Source: Vitellaria paradoxa (Eukaryota > Streptophyta > Magnoliopsida > Ericales > Sapotaceae). Taken from it: a stretch of DNA of 64,000 nucleotides. Under the pieces are notes generated by a model. That model did not search any database. It was not told the DNA's origin and saw only the letters and a list, made by a program, of their open reading frames with translations. Shown here piece by piece: positions 45,212 to 55,029 of the stretch. Every line of letters begins with the position of its first letter. The first letter of the stretch is position 1. A program made the position numbers and the translations under genes. The DNA is taken from assembly GCA_019916065.1 (NCBI GenBank), contig CM034241.1:4967062-5031061 (forward strand). Reading direction: 5' to 3'.

Positions 45212-45661
45212 CGTCACATGCCACTTCAGATATATATTAGAATATATGTTAGTAGTTAGTAGAGTTGAATAAGTTTGTTAGAGAGATATTTGGTTAGTGG
45301 ATTACGTGAGTTTGTTAGGAAGATATTTGGTTATTTGATTTAAATTAGGATAGGATAAGAGAGTTGCGGGGAGTTTGTTACTAGCATGGAGGGGAAGTCA
45401 TTTAGTTCCAGCCTCTTCGAATGTAATCGCTTGATAATTGTAAGCAGTGAATATACATGTTTTGTTAGTAGTTAACTAACTTTGGAGATTTCAAATTTCG
45501 CTTGAAGTAAATCAATCGTTTATTACTATCTATCTCCTTATATTTGTGTATATCCAAAATAGGGATTAACAAGAAGCAGATCTCTACTTCTCAGGCCAAC
45601 CAATCACACCAATCAACTGCCCATTGACCACACACCAGATCAGTTATGCAAGCACATAACA
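45212..45661 (+). repeat. 5' LTR
   Basis: 450 bp, aligned with the 3' LTR over its length. It lacks about 20 bp present near 46748-46770 and some further small stretches of the 3' copy (near 47100). The first base is C where the partner has T. Confidence 0.9.
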
Positions 45662-46702
45662 AATTGGTGTCAGAGCTAGGCATGGAGGATCAACGGGATC
45701 AATGGATTGGCTGCTTGGAGTCAGAGCTAAATACTCTAGCCAATGGGCAAGCGAAGATACCAAGATGAAAGAAATGTTTGCTTTAATGAATGCCAGGTTT
45801 GATAGTCTAACCGCCATGAACCAATCTTGAGACCTTGGGGAGAGTTCACACAACTAGAATTGTTTGATGGGTGGTCAAACTCCGGGCAATGGAGGCGCTA
45901 ACCGTGAACAATCCACAAGCCAATATTTGCCTAAGTTGGTGAAGCTCGACTTCCCACATTTCAATCGGATGGAGGACCCAACAAGTTGGATTTGTAGAGC
46001 AGACAATTCTTTGAATTCCACCAAACACCTGAGGAGGAGAACGTGCCACTAGTTTCTTTTAATATGGAAGGTGACGCTCAATTATGATATCAACTGCCCA
46101 AAGAAGATGCCCCTATCATTACATGGGAGTGTTTCAAACAAGGACTTCGTTGCAGGTCTGGACCAACACAGTATCAAGATTTCTTTAGTAATCTAACAAA
46201 ATTACAACAAATTGGTCCGGTAAGAGATTACCAAACTCAGTTTGAAAAATTATTGATAAGGGCAGGGAAATTAACTCCATCTCAACAAATGGGTTGTTTT
46301 ATTATTAAAACTGATGTTCAAGCTTGCAAACCGATGACCCTATCCGCAATAATTAGACTAGCAAGATTGTACAAGTACCGCAATGGAGCAAGCGCCCATA
46401 TTATGGAGTTGAAAAAGTAAGAACCAAGTGAAATTGGGATGCCTAGCAAGAGCCAAAGCACATTACCAATTAAAAGGTTAACTCCAGCAGAATTAAAAGA
46501 AAGAAGAGATAAAGGTTTGTGTTTTAATTGCAATGAAAAATTTAGTCCTGGTCATCGATGTAAAAAATTATTTTTTCATTGAAAGAAGTTGGTCTGATGA
46601 AGAAGATAATGACGTAGACATGAAGTTGGAAGATCACGGATGACATGCAATGAGTTCTCGAATCTACCCTTGAGGACAAGGGTGTTCTCTAGGTGGGTGG
46701 AA

Positions 46703-47195
46703 TGTCACATGCCACTTCAGATATATATTAGAATATATGTTAGTAGTGGATTATGTATGTTAGTAGAGTTGAGTAAGTCAGTCAGAGAGATATTTGGTTA
46801 GTGGATTTTGTGAGTCCGTTAGGAAGATATTTGGTTATTTGATTTGAATTAGGATAAGTTAGGAGAGTTGTGGGGAGTTTGCTCCTAGTATGTAGGGGAA
46901 GTCGTTTAGTTCCAATCTATTTATATGTAATCGCTTGATAATTGTAAGAAGTGAATATATATGTTTTGTTAGTAGTTAACTAACTCTAGAGGTTTCAGAT
47001 TTCCCTCAAAGTAAATCAATTGTTTATTACTATCTATCTCCTTATATTTTTGTATATCCAAAATAGAGAATAACAAGAAGCAAATATCTACTTCTCAAGC
47101 CAACCAATCGCCTATCCATGGACCTCAGGCCAACCAATCACACCAATCAACTGCTCATCAACCACACACCAGATCAGTTACGCAAGCACATAACA
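46703..47195 (+). repeat. 3' LTR
   Basis: 493 bp. It carries a partial internal duplication of a CAGGCCAACCAATC-type segment near 47096-47140 that is single in the 5' LTR. The preceding bases AGGTGGGTGGAA are the polypurine-like tract. Confidence 0.9.
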
Positions 47196-47340
47196 AAATC
47201 CCATTTCACAATCATTTGCTTGCCACTAAATTGTAGGAAAAAATGATGAATCAAAATTACACGTTTAAGGGAGAAGGAGGGAGATATAACCACTTATATA
47301 GAGTAGACAAAAGAATTCCTTTCAATCTATGTAAAGGCAA

Positions 47341-47487
47341 TTCAACATCTTGCAAAGTTTTTCTATTACTTCCTTCCGTCCAATTCAGCCAAGATAAGCC
47401 AAAAGAAAACATTCTCTCGGCTTTCTTTTCTCTTTTAGCTATCCAATTACGCCATCATCTTCAAAAGTTTGCCACATTCTCTCGGCT
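47341..47487. repeat. segmental duplication unit B, copy 1
   Basis: Matches 47974-48111: TTCAACATCTTGCAAAG, TTTTTCTATT, CCAATTCAGCCA, TTCTCTCGGCTTTCTTTTCT, then CATCTTCAAAAGTTTGCCAC. The copies differ by scattered substitutions and small indels. Confidence 0.8.
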
Positions 47488-47502
47488 TTCTTTTCTCTTT
47501 TA

Positions 47503-47690
47503 TTAAAAGTCCACCACATATTTTTCAATGAACAAAATTTAATAAATCAATAAATTACATTTGCATATATATATATATATATATACACTATTCTGACCAG
47601 CTGGTTCAGGAGCTGAGGGGAGACCCCCCACATTTTTTTAGACCAAAGATTTTATACACTAGGCCCACCATCGGTGATTGGTCACAAAAC
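47503..47690. repeat. segmental duplication unit C, copy 1
   Basis: Matches 49957-50165: AAAAGTCCACCACATATT, an (AT)n run, then ACTATTC(T/A)GACCAGCT, GGGGAGACC/GGAGACC, ACCAAAGATTT and AGGCCCACCAT. It leads directly into unit A copy 2, which shows that A-B-C was duplicated in tandem. Confidence 0.8.
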
Positions 47691-47822
47691 CTCATAAATG
47701 GAAGCTCATGCAGCTCCTCATGCACAAAAAACAAATTCAAACTACACATGGAAGTCCCATTTCACAATCATTTGCTTGCCACTAAATTGTAGGAAAAATG
47801 ATGGATCAAAATTACGTGTATA
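47686..47822. repeat. segmental duplication unit A, copy 2 (empty site)
   Basis: Uninterrupted counterpart of unit A copy 1. At the place where copy 1 carries the LTR element this copy reads GGAAGTCCCATTTC, so the target is present once and unfilled. Confidence 0.85.
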
Positions 47823-47973
47823 TTTGCTATTTGTTTTTTGGTAAATAAAAATATTTATTAGAAAAATATATTAGGGGATGTCACCAATTTACAAGATTTA
47901 AAATCAAGAAACAGGGAAAAAATATATATGTAATAATTTCTCCAATAAGGGAAATAAAACTTATCAAGTCTGC

Positions 47974-48111
47974 CTCAACATCTTGCAAAGTTTTTCTATT
48001 CCTTCCATCCAATTCAGCCATGATAGGTAAAAAGGAAAAGTTCTCTCGGCTTTCTTTTCTGTTTCAGTTATCCACTTACCCCACCATCTTCAAAAGTTTG
48101 CCACATTCTTA
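47974..48111. repeat. segmental duplication unit B, copy 2
   Basis: Counterpart of 47341-47487. After it the two copies part: here about 1.8 kb of extra DNA, including TRIM 2 and a LINE tail, precedes unit C copy 2. Confidence 0.8.
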
Positions 48112-49849
48112 GGGAAGACTCAATGCATGCCAAAATATGATAGAAGCACCTATAATTCTGTAGACCACGACCAATGAACAAAAAATTTTCAATGGAGTCC
48201 CCAAGCCCCATCCATTTTATGTAAGCAATATCTATTCACAATAATCTTCTTTCTCAAATGAGATTATCAATTGTGAGTATTCGTCCTCTAATTGAACACC
48301 ATATAAAGAAAGCAACCTTTGATGGGGCTCCAAAAGGGCAACTTAGTGCACAAGACTCCCACATTATTGGTTTAGGGAGGTCTTGAACATTTGACCTTTG
48401 ATGCGGCTCCAAACCTCTAAATATTGTTCTATGGAAAATTATTTTCTTTTCTTCTAATTAAAGTATTGTATATTTTTTTTCTTAATCATACAAAAATAAC
48501 ACGGGAATCAAGATCTTGATTCCCTTCACCTTCTATTAGGGTGTCCCACATCAATCGTGAAAATAGCTGGTGGTCAATATATAAGTGTGAGGAAAAATCT
48601 TATCCCATGAGCTGACTTTTGGGAATGAGATAGACCCAAGACTGCATCAATAATTGGTATCAGAGCTCAGGTTTACCATCAATCTCAGCCCATCAGAAAG
48701 AACGGGTTATCACTCTCTCCGACTCAAGACCCAATGTGTAAAGAGGGAGATTGTTGAGGTGTCCCACATCAGTTGTGGATGGGGCTGGTGGTCAGCATAC
48801 AAGTGTGAAGAAAAGCCTCATTCCATGAGCTAGCTTTTAGGGATGAGATAGGCCCAAAACCACCCAACAATTACGTGGTTTGGCAATTTGCTTACATCCA
48901 TGGGCACAGTAAAAAACTAATTTTCAATTAAAAGAAACTCTAATAATAAAGCAAGAAATTACAAGAGAGATATGAGAGAACTTTAAAGAACCTCAGACAA
49001 CCCGTTACTTGTTCTTAACTTTTCTCTCAACCTTAAAGAATCCTAGACAACTCTGTCAATTGTTATTAACTTTTCTCTCAACTCTAACCTTTGAAAACCT
49101 AACCTAAACTAAACCCTAATGAACAACACGTCTCAAATATATAGGAATGAGAAACCCAATTAGAACTGGACTTAGAAACCTGCCTAGAATAAAATTCCTA
49201 AACTAACAATTTGGTACCGCAGGTTAAACCCTGCAACCCCCAACCTTCTATGTATTCCCGTGAGTCAATATGAGTCACAACTCATTCTAACACTTCTGTT
49301 TTCTCGTTAACAAAATAGAATGTGAATTTTGCACTACCCATGCTAGTCACAAGACTAAATGAACCAGAATCTTCATGGCATCAAGACGGAGTTCAGACAA
49401 AGTGCTTGAAAACACTAGAGTAGCAATTTTTTTTTTTTTTTTGGCAACTCAAGTTCCTCTTAATCTGCCATAAAAACTAACTATAAGAGTGATCTTCAGC
49501 AATATTTGCAAGCTTCAAACCATCAAATGTATAATTACCTTAGTAAAACTATTTCAATAGTTTTTTGTATGGAACACTATCCTCTGTTACCCAGTACATG
49601 ATAGTAACACGGGCAAACTCGAGCTTTGGCATATGGTTTTGTGAGATGTGACAAACTATACGTAGGATCCAATTCTGATCAGTAATAGAATATTTATCAA
49701 GATTACACACTCTCTTCGTACATCTTTATCTGATCAACAAATGAAACTAATGTCTCATACAGAAGATCTCACAAAGAGGAACTATAAACAACACAACCAA
49801 CATATGGGGATGGGGAAGCAACCAGGTCATACAGCTTAATTCAAAGTCC
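48112..49849. other. insert between duplication units, with TRIM 2
   Basis: Contains TRIM 2 at 48534-48869. Around 48985-49085 lies a short tandem pair (CTTTAAAGAACC/CTTAAAGAATCC followed by TAGACAACCC-type words and TTCTTAACTTTTCTCTCAA). No gene is recognised. Confidence 0.5.
48534..48869 (+). mobile_element. TRIM retrotransposon 2
   Basis: Direct repeats 48534-48652 and 48752-48869 (119 and 118 bp) share TGTCCCACATCA, GCTGGTGGTCA, AAGTGTGA and CCATGAGCT. The second begins TGTTG and ends CAACA; the first has decayed ends (TATTA, CAATA). Two bases after the first repeat comes a perfect initiator-tRNA-Met primer site, TGGTATCAGAGC, and before the second a purine tract AAAGAGGGAGA. The ~99 bp interior is noncoding. 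No target duplication is recognisable, fitting an old copy. Confidence 0.85.
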
Positions 49850-49969
49850 AAAAGTCCACCACGTTTTTTTTAATAAAAGGAGGGCGATAACACCCAAAAT
49901 TTTATTAAATAACCCCGCCATAGGCGAAGGAATACCATGGTTACAAAAAGTTCATTAAAAGTCCACCAC
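49850..49969 (-). mobile_element. 94 bp LINE 3' tail with 13 bp TSD
   Basis: AAAAGTCCACCAC is duplicated exactly at 49850-49862 and 49957-49969. Between the copies, read on the minus strand, is a short segment containing GGTATTCCTTCGCCTATGGC and TTTTGGGTGTTATCGCCCTC and ending in an A run (the T run at 49864-49871). This style of 3' UTR is familiar from plant LINEs. Only the last ~90 bp were copied. Confidence 0.75.
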
Positions 49970-50165
49970 ATATTCTTTAATGAACAAAAATTTAATAAAT
50001 AAATACATTATAGAGATCGAGTCATATATTTGCATACATATATATATATATATATATACATGTATACTATTCAGACCAGCTAGTTCAAGAGAGGAGAGGA
50101 GACCTCCCACTTTATTTTATACCAAAGATTTATACACCAGGCCCACCATTGGTCACAGAACCTCA
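49957..50165. repeat. segmental duplication unit C, copy 2
   Basis: Counterpart of 47503-47690. Its left edge coincides with the target duplication of the LINE tail. Confidence 0.8.
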
Positions 50166-50573
50166 GCTCAAGACTCCCAAGTTAATGGGCAAAAAGATAT
50201 TTATATATATAGAAAAGGGGATGATCTCAGTGGGGCGCACGCGCGCAAAATAGAAATTGCGAGGAGAAGTTATCGCTGAACAAAAATGGCTAAAATCATA
50301 CACAGTAATTCAGAAAATTTCAAGTGTGTACATCTATGTGTAGATAACCAAACAAGTTACTGGTTAAATTTTCACTATAACAATTCTGATCAAATGATTC
50401 AGATTTAAGCAGGCACAAATCATCAACACTGGTCTTCACATTTGCATTCCTCAAAACTGAAACTTAATACATCACAACAAACAAAAATCAACAAAAGAAT
50501 TCAAAAGTAGAGAAATATAATAATTGTAGCGACGAATATGAGACTAAAAAGAAAAAGAAAGAAAAACTCACAA

Positions 50574-50700
50574 GTAATCGAGAATGGGATGTGATTGGAA
50601 GCTCTGAAAACCCTAATTTGGTGATGGATTGACTCTGCAAGAATCTCAACTCTGATCTATTTCTCTGTGTATCGGAGCAAAAGAAGGCAGTGCCAACACC
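50574..50700 (-). other. leader-like exon of a minus-strand gene
   Basis: Read on the minus strand this looks like a plant 5' leader: CT-rich, containing AAATTAGGGTTTTCAGAGCT and ending in ATTACTT before a consensus donor GTGAGT (50573 downward). No ATG with a useful frame is present. It starts about 170 bp beyond the stop codon of the WTF9-like gene on the same strand. It is the best candidate for the first exon of the CID-like gene fragment 6 kb away. Confidence 0.4.
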
Positions 50701-50867
50701 TAACAGGAAAACTTTAGCTATCAGCTAATCGCATGAAGATATCTTCCCAAACAACAAAAAACCACTCCCTTTAATGGCAGACTTTCACCTATATATTAGA
50801 TGCAGTTTAATTTCAACAACCATCTAAATCTTCAAATTCTTCCAATTCTTCTCCACGTGTAGCTGCC

Positions 50868-52067
50868 CTATGCACTATTTCTCATTGCCATCGTTTCCAT
50901 ATCTTTCTGAACTGCTTGTCTCTGCAACCTCAACTGCTCAGCTCTCTCCCTGCGTCCCTCAGCCAATAACTCAACGAACTTGTCCTTTGCTTCAAGAAGT
51001 GGATCATGAAAAATCAATTTATCCTCCTCATATGCCTCCCTCAGCATTGCAGTCTTTATCCCACCTTTCAAAGACATGTAAAATATCCCTGAATGCCTCG
51101 TGAACACGCTCGAAAATGCATTTGAAAACCTGTACTCTTCACAAAACTTCCCCAAAATCGGCACCGGAATCCTCTTGAATAAAGAGAGCGAAAGCAACTC
51201 GTGAAAAACTCCAACTGTCCTCTTCTCCATTTCACGCGATGCTTGGTCCAAATGGGATGCATCATCATAGGGTGAAAAATACGGAAGCTCCATCCAATCC
51301 CTTATCCATTCCCTCATTTCCTTCCTAAGAAAGAACCCTCGGGGAAGCTTAACATTAAAAGAAGGCCTGAACTCTATGCCTGTCAACCTCGATTCCTCTT
51401 CCGCCTTTTGTTCTATTACTGATTTTGCAAACTCCGAATTCCACGAAACCAGCTCGAGAAACGACTTCCCCTCTCCCGGAGTGCCAATTAACCTGAAATA
51501 TTGAGGGTACTTAGGGACTAAACTCACCATAAAATCATTTGGGAACCCGAATTCCCTCTTGACATGCACTAATTTATCAGCACTAACCACCTTATCCTTC
51601 GACATCATTAACAATTTACACAATTTTGCAACAATTAACGGCTCGTTTTCGAGAGTAATTCTCTTTTCTTCCTCCAAAAACTGCTGAAGCCTATCACTAA
51701 CACGAAGGAACGGGACGGGTTCGGTTTTGGGTTTGATCCGATCAAGATAAATCTCGAAAAGACCGGGGTTTCGTGCAAGAAAGGTCTTGATTCCGATCTG
51801 AAGACGCATTCTCTCACGACGTTTCTCCAAGTATCGGAGCGGGATGACTTGGCCCGGTTCATTTAGGACCTCTTTGACAACCCTTGCGCAGAGTCGCCAT
51901 TGTTTGTCGTTCTCAATGACCTGGTCTAGTTTTGGATCTTTGCGCCAGATTACTTTGAGGCTTGAAATTGAGGATGTGAATTGAAACCAAACCCCAAATC
52001 TAGATGATGAAACGGACCGCCCTAAACTGTTCGAGTAGAGAGAGATGGTACGAATGCCGAACAACAT
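50868..52067 (-). CDS. WTF9: PORR-domain protein, WTF9 type
   Basis: An intronless 399-codon frame with ATG at 52067 and TAG at 50868-50870. Residues 1-36 are rich in Ser and Arg with no acidic residue, as in a mitochondrial presequence. The PORR (plant organelle RNA recognition) domain fills about residues 40-365: VIWRKDPKLDQVIENDKQW, GQVIPLRYLEKRRERMRL, FLARNPGLFEIY, WNSEFAKSV, FNVKLPRGFFLRKEMREW and RHSGIFYMSLKG. The family comprises organellar group II intron splicing factors. Length and the opening WRKDPKLDQ recall Arabidopsis WTF9 (At2g39120), needed for splicing mitochondrial rpl2 and ccmFc introns and so for cytochrome c maturation. The C-terminus (from about 367) is a charged helix rich in Glu, Arg and Gln. 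No frame damage is seen. Confidence 0.88.
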   Translation of the reverse strand: MLFGIRTISLYSNSLGRSVSSSRFGVWFQFTSSISSLKVIWRKDPKLDQVIENDKQWRLCARVVKEVLNEPGQVIPLRYLEKRRERMRLQIGIKTFLARNPGLFEIYLDRIKPKTEPVPFLRVSDRLQQFLEEEKRITLENEPLIVAKLCKLLMMSKDKVVSADKLVHVKREFGFPNDFMVSLVPKYPQYFRLIGTPGEGKSFLELVSWNSEFAKSVIEQKAEEESRLTGIEFRPSFNVKLPRGFFLRKEMREWIRDWMELPYFSPYDDASHLDQASREMEKRTVGVFHELLSLSLFKRIPVPILGKFCEEYRFSNAFSSVFTRHSGIFYMSLKGGIKTAMLREAYEEDKLIFHDPLLEAKDKFVELLAEGRRERAEQLRLQRQAVQKDMETMAMRNSA

Positions 52068-52474
52068 ACCTGAGATCGCTAAATTTGCAGTCGATTGAGC
52101 ACGTTATCGTTTCTGGAGTTGGAAATTGTGAATGGACGGACGTTATTACAGATTTGAATTTACCGGCTGTTGGGAAACTAGGGTTCTGAGTTTGATGACG
52201 CTGGTACCTCTTTCGAGCGGGAGTGGATCTTTTCTGAGAAAACCAAACAGCTCCATTTTGCTAGGAAGACCCGGGTAACCCAAGTTTGGAGTTGAATCCA
52301 TTTCCAGTTCCCAGCCCAGTCGCCCAGGGGGAGGCTGTTGACATAGCATTCAGTTTGATAATTTGCAATCAAGGCCGTTCGATTTTAATTTAACAGTCCC
52401 TCTTTTTACCATAGCATTTAGTATTGCCATGTTAGTCTCTCTATTTTCTTGCAGAGGGGTGTGCTAAGATTTTA
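52068..52474. other. 5' flank of the WTF9-like gene
   Basis: Less AT-rich DNA up to about 52380, probably leader and promoter of the minus-strand gene. No TATA box stands out. No other gene is seen. Confidence 0.4.
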
Positions 52475-52860
52475 AGATTGAGTTTGAGAAGAAAAATGCT
52501 AGTAGTTATGTTTTTTTGTGTATAGAAAAGAAAAATTTTTTTAATTTTTGTTAATTTGATATTTTTTTTATTTAAAAAAGTTAAAAATATAAGAGAAAAA
52601 ATATGATTATTTAAAAAAAAATCAAAAAATCAAGTAGCTAGAAAATGAAGATAGCTAATTATGATTACCAAATACACACTAAGATTAGATTTGGGAAGAA
52701 AAAAAGCTAACGTTTTTTTAACTGGCTACTAGTTAGCTTTTTAGTAGTTAATTTTTTAACTTTTTGTTAATTTGACATTTTTACACTTAAATATTTAAAT
52801 GAAGTATAAAATGTAAGAAGGTAAGTTTTGTCATTTTAAAAAAAAAAAAGTCAAAAAGTT
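52475..52860. mobile_element. two adjacent MITE family 3 relatives
   Basis: About 52475-52680 and 52681-52860 share words with the PIF-type MITE at 28751-29010 and with 26.33-26.54 kb: TTTGGGAAGAAAAAAAGC, TTTTTAGTAGTTAATTTTTT, AACTTTTTGTTAATTTGACA. They look like two end-to-end or nested copies. Exact borders are unclear. Confidence 0.45.
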
Positions 52861-54093
52861 AGGGCCATTTGATAAAACTGTTAGTTTTCTGTTTTTGTGT
52901 TCAGTTTTTATATTCAGTTTGTTTAGTTTTTGTGTTCAATTTTTAATTTTTTGTTTTCATTTACATAATTGGAAAAGAAAACAAAAACTTGAAAACACAT
53001 TTAACAACGATACTTGTCAGTTAGTAGTTACAGTTGTTAATTAATTAAATTTAATAAATTTAATTATATTAATTATTAAAATAATTTATTCTATAAAAAT
53101 AAAATATAATAAACATAATTTATTATAATTATTTTTAAAAATAATTTAATCGAATATATTTCAGTAATTAATTTCATTAATTTCATTTCATTTAATTTAA
53201 TTACTTAAATTTAATTGATTTAATTAATTAATTATATTGATTAGATTTAATTATTTTAATTGTATTATTTTTTCAAAATAATTTGATTCAATAAAAATAA
53301 AATAAAATATATGCAATATAATTTAATTATATTATCTATTAAAAACAATTTATATTAAATTATTTTTATATTAATTTAATTAATTAAATTTAATTATATA
53401 ATTAATTTAATTTAAATTAATTAAAAGTATTTATTTTAATTATATCTTTATTAAAATAATTTAATTCAATAAAAATAAAATATATTAAATATATTTTATT
53501 ATATTATTAATTAAATATAAATTAATAAAATAATTTTATATTAATTTAACAAATTAAATTCAATTATAATTAATATAATTTGGTTAATTAATATATTTAA
53601 TATATTAAATTAATTATTGATAACAGTAATTATTAAGTAAATTATATTTAATATATTTTTACATAAATAAAAAATATATTATTAATTTTATATATTATTA
53701 TATTAATTTTATATATTAATATAATTTAATGTATTAATATATATTTATATATTAATTTAATATTTTTATATTAAATAATAATATATTTAGTGGTGACCGG
53801 GGATGAGTAAAAGATAGTGGTGGCGGTGGCCTGATATTGGTAACAACTGGTAGATGATAGTAATTGATGATTGTAACAAGTAGTAGTTGTATAAAAAGTT
53901 GAAAATTGAAAATGAAAATTTGAGAAAACATATTTTATATGTTTTCATAATTTCTAAAAATTTTAAAAATAATTTTTATTTTTTTGAAAACTGAAAACAA
54001 ATTTACCAAACGCGTGTTCGTGTTCAATTTTCAAAAAAAAAATAAAAACAAAAACAAAAAACTGAAAACGAAATAGTTGTCAAACGAGGCCTT
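52861..54093. mobile_element. 1.2 kb AT-rich TIR element
   Basis: The left end begins GGGCCATTTGATAAAACTGT and the reverse complement of the right end begins TAAGGCCTCGTTTGACAACT. Inside each, GTTTTC(T/A)G(T/A)TTTT words follow. The core (53030-53780) is composed almost only of A and T with TTAATTAAATTTAAT words, similar to 670-1015. Only about 53790-53900 has mixed composition. No transposase frame. Confidence 0.5.
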
Positions 54094-54844
54094 AGTAATT
54101 GATAACTAGAACTACTAGCTTATTTTGCCAAATGTAGGTTCGTTTGGAACCCCAAAAAAACCCAATAAATTTCAAAAAAACTTTAAAAATTTTTAAATTA
54201 TTCCAATCAAATTTTTCCACTTATCATTTTTGTATCACATCAATCTCACTTTTTACCTTTTTTTATTTTTTTTTTTGGACCCCAAACACCCCTGTAATCA
54301 AGTCCAATTATGATTGTGATTGGTTTAAGGATTTGTCAAAGTTTTGGGTAGAGATCCAATTTTTTTTTTTTAACTTTATTTGGGTTGTAATGAAAAATGA
54401 AAGGAAAAAGATATAAAATTTAATAAATTAGTATAAATTTATAAAAGTTATAGTCTTGTAACACGTGCTTTAAATAAAAAAATTTAAATTTATAGAGATT
54501 TGTAAAAATTAAAAGAGTTTCAAAGGAGGCACTATCCCATACAATTTTCCATGCCTAATTTGACGAAATATCAATTCAACAGCATAGGCATGAAAACTCA
54601 GAATGAGAGAGAGAGAGTTTTCATACTATGAGAGAAAGTCCAACATTTAACTGTACAAAAAAAAAAAAAAAAAAGAAAAACCAAAAAGTTTAAATACATA
54701 AAATACAAAGATCATTACTCACATGCAAATAAAATAAACACTATCCAAAAACAAAACTAGTTTTCAAATGAACAATGAACTGTTGGATGATAATTTAGCC
54801 TGAATGATTCTCAGAGCACAGAAGAGAACGCGGGTAGCTGAAAA
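54094..54844. other. spacer with MITE family 2 relative
   Basis: Positions 54420-54535 resemble MITE family 2 in reverse orientation (TAAATTTATAAAAGTTATAG, then AATTTAAATTTATAGAGATT). Short A runs and a GA run at 54606-54619. No gene is seen. Confidence 0.45.
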
Positions 54845-55012
54845 TCATGAATCCTCGAGCTCCTCATTTATCTCTTCAGTAATTGTCTCCAAGTCAGGAC
54901 AATTCGAAGACCTACTTGGGTATATGACGGAGGGTGGAGCAGCCTCCATCCAGAAATGCAAATTCTTAGTTTTTTTCGCCATTGAAACGTGCAAAGAACA
55001 ACCATCAGCTTG
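54845..55012 (-). other. possible last coding exon of an unknown gene
   Basis: On the minus strand, after an acceptor-like TTGATATTGCAAG, an open frame of about 55 codons reads ADGCSLHVSMAKK...FWMEAAPPSV...CPDLETITEEINEELEDS and then stops at 54845. Composition is coding-like: acidic end, balanced residues, no low complexity. I do not recognise the family and found no upstream exons. It may be a gene relic or a real terminal exon. Confidence 0.3.
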
Positions 55013-55029
55013 CAATATCAAACACATTA

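Larger units (their letters stand above)
45207..47200 (+). mobile_element. LTR retrotransposon with gag but no pol, TSD AAATC
   Basis: The LTRs are 45212-45661 (450 bp) and 46703-47195 (493 bp); starts read CGTCACATG and TGTCACATG, ends CACATAACA. AAATC at 45207-45211 and 47196-47200 is a perfect 5 bp target duplication. The primer site TTGGTGTCAGAGC (45664 on) resembles the initiator-tRNA-Met site. The 1,041 bp interior encodes only a broken gag of Ty3/gypsy style: KLVKLDFPHFNRMEDPTSWICRA (split here as KLDFPHFN and DPTSWICRA), QYQDFFSNLTKL, VRDYQTQFEKLL and a CFNCNEKFSPGHRC zinc knuckle near 46.52-46.56 kb. It then jumps to the usual 3' end (CTTGAGGACAAGGGTG near 46.67 kb). Protease, reverse transcriptase and integrase are missing, presumably by internal deletion. 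Gag itself has frameshifts and stops. Confidence 0.9.
45144..47264. repeat. segmental duplication unit A, copy 1 (split by the LTR element)
   Basis: 45144-45211 plus 47196-47264 are the two halves of a ~137 bp sequence that recurs uninterrupted at 47686-47822. Shared words include ACCTC(G/A)TAAATGGA, TCATGCAGCTC, AAACAAATTC, CCATTTCACAATCATTTGCT and TTGCCACTAAATTGTAGG. The LTR retrotransposon sits exactly inside copy 1. Confidence 0.85.
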
